Source of the DNA: an uncultured Bacilli bacterium | GTDB lineage: Bacteria; Bacillota_I; Bacilli_A; RF39; UBA660 | Length of the DNA stretch: 64,000 nucleotides | Direction of reading: 5' to 3' | NCBI GenBank assembly: GCA_934162125.1 | Contig: CAKPHU010000001.1 | Span: 186,001 to 250,000, forward strand | Part shown: in pieces, positions 52,182 through 59,466 of the stretch | Layout of the letters: each line of letters begins with the position of its first letter | How positions within the stretch are numbered: position 1 is the first letter of the stretch | Translations under genes and position numbers: made by a program | Notes under the pieces: model-generated | Database searches by the model: none | What the model saw: only the letters and a program-made list of their open reading frames with translations | Told to the model about the DNA's origin: nothing

Positions 52182-53111
52182 CTATTTTACTCTTTCAATA
52201 ACGCGAAGTTTGGCGCTTCTTGATCTAGTATTTTCTGATAATTCTTTGTCATTTGGAATAATTGCTTTAGTATTTACTAATTTATAGTCTGGCAAATATT
52301 CATCTGGGATGTTTGGCATTCCTTGTAGCATTTGATCTATTGCACATTTTTCTTTAAAGAAATTTTTAACTATTCTATCTTCTAATGAATGGAATGTAAT
52401 TACTACTACTCTACCACCTACTTTTAACATTGATAGAGCTTGCTCTAAAGCTGGTTCAATTACATCTAATTCATGATTAACTTCAATTCTAATAGCTTGA
52501 AATATTTGTCTAGCTGGATGTTTATCTTTACGAAATTTCATAGGAACGGCACTTTTAATTATTTCTACTAATTCTAAAGTTGTTTCTATTGGCTTTTCTT
52601 CTCGATATTCAACAATCTTTTTAGCAATATTTCTAGCAAACTTATCTTCTCCATATTTGAAGAAAATATCTGTTAATTGTTCTTTGGTGTAGTTATTAAC
52701 TACTTCATAAGCAGATAGTGGATTATCTTGATCCATACGCATATCAAGTCTTGCATCTTCATGATAAGAGAAGCCTCTCTCTTTTTCATCTAATTGCGGA
52801 GATGATACCCCAAGATCAAAAATAAAACCATTTACTTCTTTAACATTTCTTTTTTCTAATTCTTCCTTTAGATTTACAAAATTACTTTTGATGATAGTGA
52901 AGTTAGTACCGATTGCTTTTAAGCGCTCGGTACTATGCCGAATTGCTTCACTATCTTGGTCAAAGGCGAATAAGTACCCTCTTTTTATTCTTGTCAGAAT
53001 GTTACTGCTGTGCCCACCATAGCCTAAAGTACAATCTACAATAACGCTTTCTTCTGTTAAATTAAGTGAAGAAATTGATTCTTCTAATAGAACGCTATAA
53101 TGTTTATCCAT
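52182..53111 (-). CDS. rsmH: 16S rRNA (cytosine1402-N4)-methyltransferase
   Basis: 309 aa. Motifs HYSVLLEES, VDCTLGYGGHSSNIL (SAM site), GFIFDLGVSSPQLD, RGFSYHEDARLDMRMD, KHPARQIFQAIRIEVNHEL, VITFHSLEDRIVKNFF and the ending NTRSRSAKLRVIERV. Methylates 16S rRNA near the P site. Its start overlaps the mraZ stop by one base. Confidence 0.97.
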   Translation of the reverse strand: MDKHYSVLLEESISSLNLTEESVIVDCTLGYGGHSSNILTRIKRGYLFAFDQDSEAIRHSTERLKAIGTNFTIIKSNFVNLKEELEKRNVKEVNGFIFDLGVSSPQLDEKERGFSYHEDARLDMRMDQDNPLSAYEVVNNYTKEQLTDIFFKYGEDKFARNIAKKIVEYREEKPIETTLELVEIIKSAVPMKFRKDKHPARQIFQAIRIEVNHELDVIEPALEQALSMLKVGGRVVVITFHSLEDRIVKNFFKEKCAIDQMLQGMPNIPDEYLPDYKLVNTKAIIPNDKELSENTRSRSAKLRVIERVK

Positions 53112-53548
53112 TAGATACTCACGCTTTCATTAAATAGATTTTCGGCTATGTCTGACATGGTGTCTTTAGCAGAATTGAAAAATTCATTCCATGATTTTTC
53201 AGACCATATTTCTAGCCTGTCTCCTGTACCAATGATGATACATTCTTTATCAATATTGGCATAAGAGATTAGTGGGGAGGTAAGGTTAATACGGCCTTGT
53301 TTATCAAATTCTGCTCCAGTAGCGCCTGATAGAAAGAAGCGAACAAAAGCTCTGGCATCTTTCTTGGTAAAAGGTAAGGATTCTAGTTTATTGACTATCT
53401 TTATCCATGATGATTCACTATAAACAAAAAGGCAATTATCAATTCCTCTGGTTACAATAAATTTTTCGCCAAGTTCTTCACGGAACTTAGCAGGAATTAT
53501 TAATCGACCTTTATCATCAATAGAATGATGATATTCTCCCATAAACAT
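53111..53548 (-). CDS. mraZ: Transcriptional regulator MraZ
   Basis: 145 aa. Two AbrB-like half domains: FMGEYHHSIDDKGRLIIPAKFRE and GATGAEFDKQGRINLTSPL. Represses or tunes the mra operon by binding repeated GTG(G/T) boxes upstream. ATG 53548 is chosen (SD GGGGGAT); an upstream frame would cross the regulatory repeats. First gene of mraZ-rsmH-ftsL-ftsI. Confidence 0.95.
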   Translation of the reverse strand: MFMGEYHHSIDDKGRLIIPAKFREELGEKFIVTRGIDNCLFVYSESSWIKIVNKLESLPFTKKDARAFVRFFLSGATGAEFDKQGRINLTSPLISYANIDKECIIIGTGDRLEIWSEKSWNEFFNSAKDTMSDIAENLFNESVSI

Positions 53549-53552
53549 ATTT

Positions 53553-53582
53553 ATCCCCCACTTTTTCCCACAATCTGACACT
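53553..53582 (-). promoter_or_regulatory. MraZ-type operator: three 10-bp repeats
   Basis: Minus strand reads AGTGTCAGAT, TGTGGGAAAA, AGTGGGGGAT: a GTGK core every 10 bp, ending at the SD of mraZ. MraZ is known to bind direct repeats of this spacing. Further TGTGGGTAA and TGTGGATAA copies lie upstream (53595-53604, 53626-53634). Confidence 0.6.
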
Positions 53583-53625
53583 GCTTAATTATATATTACC
53601 CACAATGACAAGAATTGTAAATAGT

Positions 53626-53634
53626 TTATCCACA
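53626..53634 (+). promoter_or_regulatory. Perfect DnaA-box match upstream of mraZ
   Basis: TTATCCACA on the plus strand, with a one-mismatch copy TTACCCACA at 53596-53604. Too few for an origin; could link mra expression to DnaA, or could simply be the MraZ-like TGTGG repeats read on the other strand. Confidence 0.35.
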
Positions 53635-53648
53635 GTTTTAGAAAGTGC

Positions 53649-53666
53649 TTGACAAAAAATTGTCAA
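53649..53666. promoter_or_regulatory. Perfect 18-bp palindrome between thrS and mraZ
   Basis: TTGACAAAAAATTGTCAA, immediately beside the thrS terminator. Each arm is also a -35-like TTGACA. Operator or hairpin; binder unknown. Confidence 0.35.
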
Positions 53667-53667
53667 T

Positions 53668-53691
53668 AAAAAAAGAAGAACTTTGTCTTCT
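53668..53691 (-). terminator. Terminator of the MBL-thrS operon
   Basis: Minus-strand AGAAGA, CAAAGT, TCTTCT and U-tract, before the thrS end at 53701. Same 24-nt hairpin sequence as at 49111-49134. Confidence 0.8.
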
Positions 53692-53700
53692 CCTTAACAT

Positions 53701-55464
53701 TTATTTTCTTAAAGCTTTAGTTCTAATTTCTTCTTGAATTAGTTTTAAGAAATCAGCTTTCTTTAATGTTGTAGTGTCTTTTGATGAGTATAATCTATAA
53801 CTAATTTCTTCATTTTCTTTTTCATTATCTCCAAGAATTAAAGTATATGGAATTTTTTCTGTTTGAGCTTCACGGACACGATAACCTAATTTTTCATTAC
53901 GATCATCTAGTTCTACTCTAATGTTATTTTCAGCTAAGTAGTCAGTTATTTCTTTAGCATAAGCGCCTTGGAATTCAGGATTTACTGGAATTACTTTTAC
54001 TTGAACTGGTGCTAGCCATGTTGGAAGAACTCCTTTTGTTTCTTCTAGAATGTAAGCCATAAATCTGTCAAGAGAACCTAAGATAGCACGGTGTAGAACT
54101 ACTGGAGTTTTCTTTTCACCATCTTTATCGATATATTTTAAATCGAATTTAGCTGGTAAGCAGAAGTCTAATTGACAAGTTGATAATGTATATTCGTTAC
54201 CAACAGCTGGTTGAACGTTAACATCTAGTTTTGGTCCGTAGAATGCAGCTTCACCAATTTCTTCTGTATATTCTATTCCTAATTCATTTAGAACTTCTCT
54301 TAATTCATTTTCAGCTTTATCCCACATAGCATCGTCTTGATGGTATTTTTCTTTATCTTCAGGATCTCTTAGAGATAAAACACAACGATAGTTTGTAATA
54401 TCAAAATCTTTATATACATCGAAGATTAAATCAACAACGTTTTTAAATTCTGATTTAATTTGATCTGGTGTTACAAAAAGGTGAGCATCATTTTGACAGA
54501 AGTGACGACCTCTTTCAATTCCTTTTAAGGCACCTGATGCTTCGTAACGGAAGTCATGAGCAACCTCACCTATTCTAATTGGTAAGTCTTTATATGAATG
54601 TAATTTGTTAGCATAAATCATCATATGATGTGGACAGTTCATTGGACGTAGAACGAATGATTCACCATCTACTTCCATAGCAGGGAACATATTTTCTTTG
54701 TAGTGTTCCCAGTGACCTGAAGTCTTATATAGTTCAACGTTTCCAACACATGGCGTTAGAACGTGTTGATAGCCTAATTTCTTTTCTTTAGCTTTAATAT
54801 AGTTTTCTAATTCTTCCCAGATAATATAGCCGTTTGGTAAGAACATTGGAAGACCTCTACCTACTAAGTCATCAGTCATGAAGATTTCCATTTCTTTACC
54901 AATTTTACGATGGTCACGATTTTTACAATCCTCTAGATATAAAAGGTAATTATTTAAGTCTTCTTCATTATCAAAGCAAATACCATAGATACGTTGAAGC
55001 ATTTTATTTTTAGAATCACCTTTCCAGTAAGCTCCTGAAACTTTTAATAATTTGAAGTATTTTAATTCTTTAACTGATTCAACATGAGGTCCACGGCATA
55101 AGTCAGTGAAATCACCTTGAGTGTAGCATGAGATTGTTACTTCATTTTCATCCATACGTGAAATTAAATCAATCTTATATGGATCATTTTTGAATTTTTC
55201 TAAAGCTTCTTCTTTTGTTAACTCTTCACGAACAATTCTTTTACCATCTTTAGCTAAACGTTTCATTTCTTTTTCAATAGCTGGTAAGTCTTCTTCTGTT
55301 AAAGTCTTATCTCCTAAATCTATATCATAGTAGAAACCATCTTCAATTACTGGTCCTACCCAAAATAGAGCATTTGGATATAGATGTTTTACTGCTTGAG
55401 CTAGTAAGTGAGCACATGAGTGATTTTTTACATTTAATTTTTCATTTTCTTTTATATTTATCAT
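53701..55464 (-). CDS. thrS: Threonine-tRNA ligase lacking the TGS domain
   Basis: 587 aa. Begins at once with the editing-domain motif NHSCAHLLAQAVKHLYP, so the usual N-terminal TGS domain (about 60 residues) is absent. Editing domain to about 195 with YTQGDFTDLCRGPHV; class II catalytic core with zinc Cys in RPMNCPHHMMIY, RIGEVAHDFRYEASGAL, and VVLHRAILGSLDRF; anticodon-binding domain about 490-587 (ITDYLAENNIRVELDDRNEKLGYRVREAQ). SD AGGAGG fixes ATG 55464. Expressed behind a T-box together with the MBL gene 12 nt upstream. Confidence 0.95.
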   Translation of the reverse strand: MINIKENEKLNVKNHSCAHLLAQAVKHLYPNALFWVGPVIEDGFYYDIDLGDKTLTEEDLPAIEKEMKRLAKDGKRIVREELTKEEALEKFKNDPYKIDLISRMDENEVTISCYTQGDFTDLCRGPHVESVKELKYFKLLKVSGAYWKGDSKNKMLQRIYGICFDNEEDLNNYLLYLEDCKNRDHRKIGKEMEIFMTDDLVGRGLPMFLPNGYIIWEELENYIKAKEKKLGYQHVLTPCVGNVELYKTSGHWEHYKENMFPAMEVDGESFVLRPMNCPHHMMIYANKLHSYKDLPIRIGEVAHDFRYEASGALKGIERGRHFCQNDAHLFVTPDQIKSEFKNVVDLIFDVYKDFDITNYRCVLSLRDPEDKEKYHQDDAMWDKAENELREVLNELGIEYTEEIGEAAFYGPKLDVNVQPAVGNEYTLSTCQLDFCLPAKFDLKYIDKDGEKKTPVVLHRAILGSLDRFMAYILEETKGVLPTWLAPVQVKVIPVNPEFQGAYAKEITDYLAENNIRVELDDRNEKLGYRVREAQTEKIPYTLILGDNEKENEEISYRLYSSKDTTTLKKADFLKLIQEEIRTKALRK

Positions 55465-55476
55465 TTTAATTTCCTC

Positions 55477-56094
55477 CTATTTTATATATACTTCCAATTT
55501 AATATTGGGATTTGTTAATTTTTCTAATTTTTTATAAAGATTAATATCTCCTACAATACTTCCATAGTGGATAGGAATAGCAATTTCAGGCATCGTTTTA
55601 TTTAGGTATTCAGATGCTTCGAAGACATCCATAGTATAAGTTCCACCTATTGGAATAAAACAAATATCGCACTTGGTATTTAGTGCCTCAGGGGTGGCAT
55701 CGGTGTCACCCATTATGTAGAAGTATTTATCTTCAATACGTAATTTGTAGCCGGTATAACCATTTTCTTTAGGATGGTAGCTTTTGTTTAGATTGTATGA
55801 TGCAACGGTTTCAAAGGTTAAGTCATCATGAGTGTAGGTGTGAGCTGGCTCTACTAGTAAAATGTTAGAAGTTATTTTTTTCAAACGTTCTTCTAAACAT
55901 TTCGGAGCGATAACTAAAGTCGTTGGAGTCAAAATATTTTTGATTGACTCTTCATCATAATGATCATAGTGATCGTGAGTTATAAAGATGTAGTCAGCAT
56001 CATAATAAGCTGTTTTTATTTGATATGGATCAAAGTAAAAATTTTTGGTGCTTTCTATTTTAATTGCTGATTGAGTAAATACATTTATACGCAT
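55477..56094 (-). CDS. MBL-fold metal-dependent hydrolase (UlaG-like)
   Basis: 205 aa. Metallo-beta-lactamase fold with THDHYDHYDEESI metal loop, YIMGDTDATPEAL and IPIHYGSIVGD. Such small UlaG-type proteins hydrolyse phosphodiesters or lactones; the substrate is unknown. ATG 56094 follows SD AAGGAG; a longer frame would run into the T-box terminator. It lies between the T-box and thrS, so it is threonine-regulated. Confidence 0.85.
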   Translation of the reverse strand: MRINVFTQSAIKIESTKNFYFDPYQIKTAYYDADYIFITHDHYDHYDEESIKNILTPTTLVIAPKCLEERLKKITSNILLVEPAHTYTHDDLTFETVASYNLNKSYHPKENGYTGYKLRIEDKYFYIMGDTDATPEALNTKCDICFIPIGGTYTMDVFEASEYLNKTMPEIAIPIHYGSIVGDINLYKKLEKLTNPNIKLEVYIK

Positions 56095-56114
56095 AAATAA
56101 GCTCCTTTCCAAAG

Positions 56115-56318
56115 AAAAAAAGGATAGTACAGGAGTGCTTTTGCACGGTACCATCCTTTGTTTTGCTTAATTTGATAACGGTCTCCCGGGATTACTTTTT
56201 ATAATCCTACTCGAAAGGTAGTAATAAATTAGCTTGTATTCATTTGCACCCACCATGAACTCTCTAAAAGCAAGTATTAATTTATCGTATCCTTTGTCTT
56301 TGTAATTACTTGTTACGT
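56115..56318 (-). promoter_or_regulatory. T-box riboswitch (threonine) for MBL-thrS
   Basis: Minus-strand leader with T-box parts in order: stem I base (ATAAATTA/TAATTTAT), AGAGAG (56261-56265 region), GGTGGGTGCAAATGAA, candidate specifier ACA (Thr; 56237-56235) in GAATACAAGC, stem III, T-box sequence GGATGGTACCGTGC (56156-56143), and terminator arm GCACTCCTGTACTATCCT with U-tract (56120-56115). Uncharged tRNA-Thr should stabilise the antiterminator and permit thrS expression. Confidence 0.92.
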
Positions 56319-56323
56319 CTGTA

Positions 56324-56352
56324 ATTGTAACACTATTTTTAAACTTTGACAA
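56324..56352 (-). promoter_or_regulatory. Promoter of the T-box-thrS operon
   Basis: -35 TTGTCA (56347-56352), 17 nt, -10 TACAAT (56324-56329). Confidence 0.7.
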
Positions 56353-56366
56353 GTACTAATAAGGTT

Positions 56367-57113
56367 TTAACGACTTGTCCAGCTCCAAGGTACATCGATA
56401 ATATTATTTAGTCCTTGGAAACCTTGAGTATATCTTAGTCTTAAGTAGTTATAAAAGCCATCAAGACTTGAACAATTGGTGTCATTCGGATTAAACATAG
56501 CACAATCAGTAACGCTTAAGTGAAGATGTACTCCAGTAGCGATACCAGTTGCACCCATCTGACCGATGGCATCATTGGTAGTTACAGATTTACCGACATA
56601 GGTATCAGGAGCGAAAGATGAGAGGTGGACATACTGGGAAGTATAATTTTGTCCGTTTATATTGTGATATATAGTAATAATTTTTGCTCCAGCACTATCG
56701 TAATAAATTCCAGAAATTACTCCGTCGGCTACAGGGTATATGGTTTCATATACTCCTCTGGCACTAGTTATATCTAATGCGACATGATAATAATTCGGTA
56801 AGGTTGTGATGGTGCCTTGTTCAACTGGAAGGCGCCATACTACTTTGGGTACAGCAGTAGTTTTTTCTATTACAGGTTCTTTATTAGCAATGGAAAATGA
56901 TGTCTTCTCCATTTCTTCACTGGAATATGAATCGGTATTTTTCTTACTAGCTTTTGTTGCTATGGAAACAGTGGCAATATTGTTTGTATTGAATGCTTCA
57001 TAAGCAATCTTGTAATCAACTACGTTTAATGCGTTATTTTCAGCAAATACAAGATATAAAGAAATAATAAATAGGATAAGAGAAAATGTAATTATTTTAT
57101 TGCCTTTTTCCAT
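56367..57113 (-). CDS. M23 family metallopeptidase
   Basis: 248 aa. N-terminal membrane/signal segment (IITFSLILFIISLYLVFA), low-complexity spacer, then a LytM/M23 domain about 105-240: YYHVALDIT (HxxxD), VADGVISGIYYD, and GVHLHLSV (HxH). Peptidoglycan endopeptidase or divisome activator on the outer face of the membrane. SD GGAGTGAT precedes ATG 57113. Promoter TTGACA (57159-57164), 16 nt, TATAAT (57137-57142). All metal ligands seem present. Confidence 0.88.
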   Translation of the reverse strand: MEKGNKIITFSLILFIISLYLVFAENNALNVVDYKIAYEAFNTNNIATVSIATKASKKNTDSYSSEEMEKTSFSIANKEPVIEKTTAVPKVVWRLPVEQGTITTLPNYYHVALDITSARGVYETIYPVADGVISGIYYDSAGAKIITIYHNINGQNYTSQYVHLSSFAPDTYVGKSVTTNDAIGQMGATGIATGVHLHLSVTDCAMFNPNDTNCSSLDGFYNYLRLRYTQGFQGLNNIIDVPWSWTSR

Positions 57114-57136
57114 ACTATCACTCCAAAGTAGTGCTT

Positions 57137-57164
57137 ATTATACTCAAAAATTTAATTTTGTCAA
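57137..57164 (-). promoter_or_regulatory. Promoter of the M23 peptidase gene
   Basis: Consensus TTGACA and TATAAT with a 16-nt spacer. Confidence 0.75.
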
Positions 57165-57188
57165 ATAAAAAGGAGATTAGTCTCTCCT
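57165..57188 (-). terminator. Terminator of dnaI
   Basis: Minus-strand AGGAGA, GACTAA, TCTCCT, UUUUUAUUU; it overlaps the dnaI end and the M23 promoter. Confidence 0.8.
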
Positions 57189-58082
57189 ATTTTTGCCAAT
57201 TAACTCTAATGTTGTGGTTAATTGTTTAATTCTTTCAATAATTCTACGAGCTTTAACTTTATCAGCTGGGTTCTTAGTGATAGCTAGTGATGTTTCCAAT
57301 TCTTCTAGTGTTAGATTGGAAGTAAAGAATGTTGGTAAGTGTGCTTCCATACGATATTGAAGAATTGGTCCTAGTACTTCATCACGTGACCAGGCACTAC
57401 AATTTTCAGCACCAATGTCATCTAGAAGAAGCAAATCAGCTTTTTTAATATAATCGAATTTTTCGTTATAGTTTGTTTGAAAAGAAGATTTAAGACTACG
57501 TAAGAATTCTGGATAGTAAACCATGGCACAAGTTTTATTTTTCTTAGCCATCTCATTAAACATAGCGGCAATTATATAAGTTTTACCGCAACCAAAGGAA
57601 CCAGTTAGATATAAGCCTTTTGGTTTTTCTTCGTTATCGTAGTTATCAAAGAATTCTTTGAAGTATTTGATAATTGGAACACGTGACTTATCATCTTTAT
57701 AAATATTTTTAAGAGAAGCTTCAGTAGTTTCTTTGGGCATCTCAAATAATTCAATATTTTCTTTATAAGCATTTGTTTTTAGATTGGCTCTAAGTTTAGG
57801 GCAAGCATTATAAGAAAAAGTAATAATTTTAGATTCTTTTTCAGGTGTATAAACATAACCTTTGGCACTATTTGGACAGTTTTCAAGGCCTGGACAATTT
57901 AGACAATTTTTACTTTCATTGTAGGCATCTTCTAAGCTGGAAGTGTACTGCATTAAAATGTTATCTGGAAGATCAAGCTGTTCAATAAATTTATGAAAGT
58001 CTTTATTCTCACATGAATCATGAAAAGAATGAAGTAATTCAAGTTCATCTGTTTTATTAATTACATTATTTATATTTTTCAT
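57177..58082 (-). CDS. dnaI: Primosomal protein DnaI (helicase loader)
   Basis: 301 aa. N-terminal zinc-binding-like segment with Cys in NCLNCPGLENCPNS (about 60-75), AAA+ ATPase about 130-301: Walker A GSFGCGKTYI, Walker B DLLLLDDIGAE, sensor TSNLT, arginine region RIIERI. Loads the replicative helicase at replication initiation and restart. ATG 58082 follows SD GGTGATAG. dnaB/dnaD are not adjacent. A palindrome covers the -35 of its promoter. Confidence 0.92.
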   Translation of the reverse strand: MKNINNVINKTDELELLHSFHDSCENKDFHKFIEQLDLPDNILMQYTSSLEDAYNESKNCLNCPGLENCPNSAKGYVYTPEKESKIITFSYNACPKLRANLKTNAYKENIELFEMPKETTEASLKNIYKDDKSRVPIIKYFKEFFDNYDNEEKPKGLYLTGSFGCGKTYIIAAMFNEMAKKNKTCAMVYYPEFLRSLKSSFQTNYNEKFDYIKKADLLLLDDIGAENCSAWSRDEVLGPILQYRMEAHLPTFFTSNLTLEELETSLAITKNPADKVKARRIIERIKQLTTTLELIGKNRRD

Positions 58083-58102
58083 ACCTATCACCTGCTACGA
58101 AT

Positions 58103-58140
58103 ATTTTAACTAAAATGAGATTAATTGTCTAGATAATTAA
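58103..58140 (-). promoter_or_regulatory. dnaI promoter with palindromic site
   Basis: -35 TAGACA (58126-58131), 17 nt, -10 TAAAAT (58103-58108). The -35 is embedded in a 20-bp near-perfect palindrome TTAATTGTCTAGATAATTAA (58121-58140). Confidence 0.45.
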
Positions 58141-58157
58141 AGACTAGTTTTGATTAA

Positions 58158-59447
58158 TTAAAGATTATCTTCTTCAGTATCGGCAAATTGAACCAAGACT
58201 TCTCTAGGTTTAGAAGTTCCTGATGCGGGTCCGATAATTCCATCTTCTTCTAGTCTATCAATCATTCTAGCGGCTTTATTATAACCAAGTTGAAATTTTC
58301 TCTGTAATAAAGAGGCACTAGCTATTTGAGTTCTAATTACGAACTCTAAGACTTTTTTGTATTCCATATCTTCTGTTTCAATTTCTTTTTCTTCGATAAA
58401 TGGATTTTTAATAAAGTCTAACCATAAAAAATTCATTTTATAGCGTTCTATGAAAAAGTAAATGATTCTCTTAATATCATTTTCAGCAATAAATGGAATT
58501 TCGATATTTTGTAGACTATTACTAAATCTTGAACTATATAGGGCATTTCCAATACCTTTGATTTTTTCTGCTCCAGAAGCATTTAAAATAAGCATAGACT
58601 CTTTTTTAGTAGTTACACGAAAACAAATTCTAGTTGGAAAGTTAGCCGCTGATACCGTTGAGATAATTTGTGGAGATGGATAATTAGAAACTACGATCAA
58701 ATGGATATTTACATTCCAACCATTTTTAGAAATGTAATCAATATATTCATTAATTTCATTGGTGGAATTTAGATCTGAATAGTTATCAATTATAACTACA
58801 ATATTTGGCAGTTTGCCTATTGTAGCATCTGGTTTCTCATTATATTGATCGACTGTTTTTACAAGTCTATTTTGAAGAATAGCATATCTTCTTTCAATTT
58901 CCATTTTTGTTCTAAGTAGAGCATTATATAAAAGCTTTTCATTAGAAATTATAGGGAATAAAAGATGAGGTGCTCCACTATATTGTGAATACTCTATACC
59001 TTTAGAATCATAAATAATAAGCTTTAAGTCAGTAGCAGATTTTGTTAGGAGCATAGTAGCTAAGCAAAAATTTATATAAGTACTTTTACCAGACATTACA
59101 GTTCCACTTATTAAGAGATTGGGCATTCTGTTTAGAGGTTCTACTATTACTTGATCTTTACATTTTCCAATTGGAATGGCTAGATCTTTTTCTTGTTTGA
59201 TGGCCTCTACATAGGGTCTTAAATCTTCTTGCGATGTTTCAAGTATTTCAAGATCTGGAATTGCATATTCTTCTTGAAATAATTCGGTTTTATTTTCTGC
59301 ATCTTCAAGTGATTTAATATTTTTTAAATCCGCAATACTATTAATAATAATCTTATGTTTAGCAGGCTCTGTTACTGGTTCGGTTATTACATTTGTATTT
59401 TGTTTATCTTCTTTATCTATATTAAATAGTTTTTGCCATATACTCAT
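58158..59447 (-). CDS. FtsK/SpoIIIE-type ATPase without membrane domain
   Basis: 429 aa. FtsK motor core about 85-345 (PLNRMPNLLISGTVMSGKST Walker A, NIVVIIDNYSDL Walker B, FRVTTKKESMLILNASGAEKIKGIGNALY), and a winged-helix gamma-like domain about 355-425 (QIASASLLQRKFQLGYNKAARMIDRLEEDGII). The usual 700-800 aa proteins carry four N-terminal membrane helices; none is present here, so this is a soluble translocase. ATG 59447 follows SD GGTGATAAG. It sits between dnaI and a radical SAM gene. Confidence 0.88.
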   Translation of the reverse strand: MSIWQKLFNIDKEDKQNTNVITEPVTEPAKHKIIINSIADLKNIKSLEDAENKTELFQEEYAIPDLEILETSQEDLRPYVEAIKQEKDLAIPIGKCKDQVIVEPLNRMPNLLISGTVMSGKSTYINFCLATMLLTKSATDLKLIIYDSKGIEYSQYSGAPHLLFPIISNEKLLYNALLRTKMEIERRYAILQNRLVKTVDQYNEKPDATIGKLPNIVVIIDNYSDLNSTNEINEYIDYISKNGWNVNIHLIVVSNYPSPQIISTVSAANFPTRICFRVTTKKESMLILNASGAEKIKGIGNALYSSRFSNSLQNIEIPFIAENDIKRIIYFFIERYKMNFLWLDFIKNPFIEEKEIETEDMEYKKVLEFVIRTQIASASLLQRKFQLGYNKAARMIDRLEEDGIIGPASGTSKPREVLVQFADTEEDNL

Positions 59448-59466
59448 CTTATCACCTACTATATTT

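Noticed and set aside
53596..53634. Replication origin based on DnaA boxes
   Set aside because: Only one perfect and one imperfect box, no AT-rich unwinding array, and no dnaA/dnaN nearby.
56167..56352. 61-codon ORF upstream of the MBL gene
   Set aside because: It lies wholly inside the T-box leader, whose conserved elements explain the sequence; no SD and no protein-like composition.
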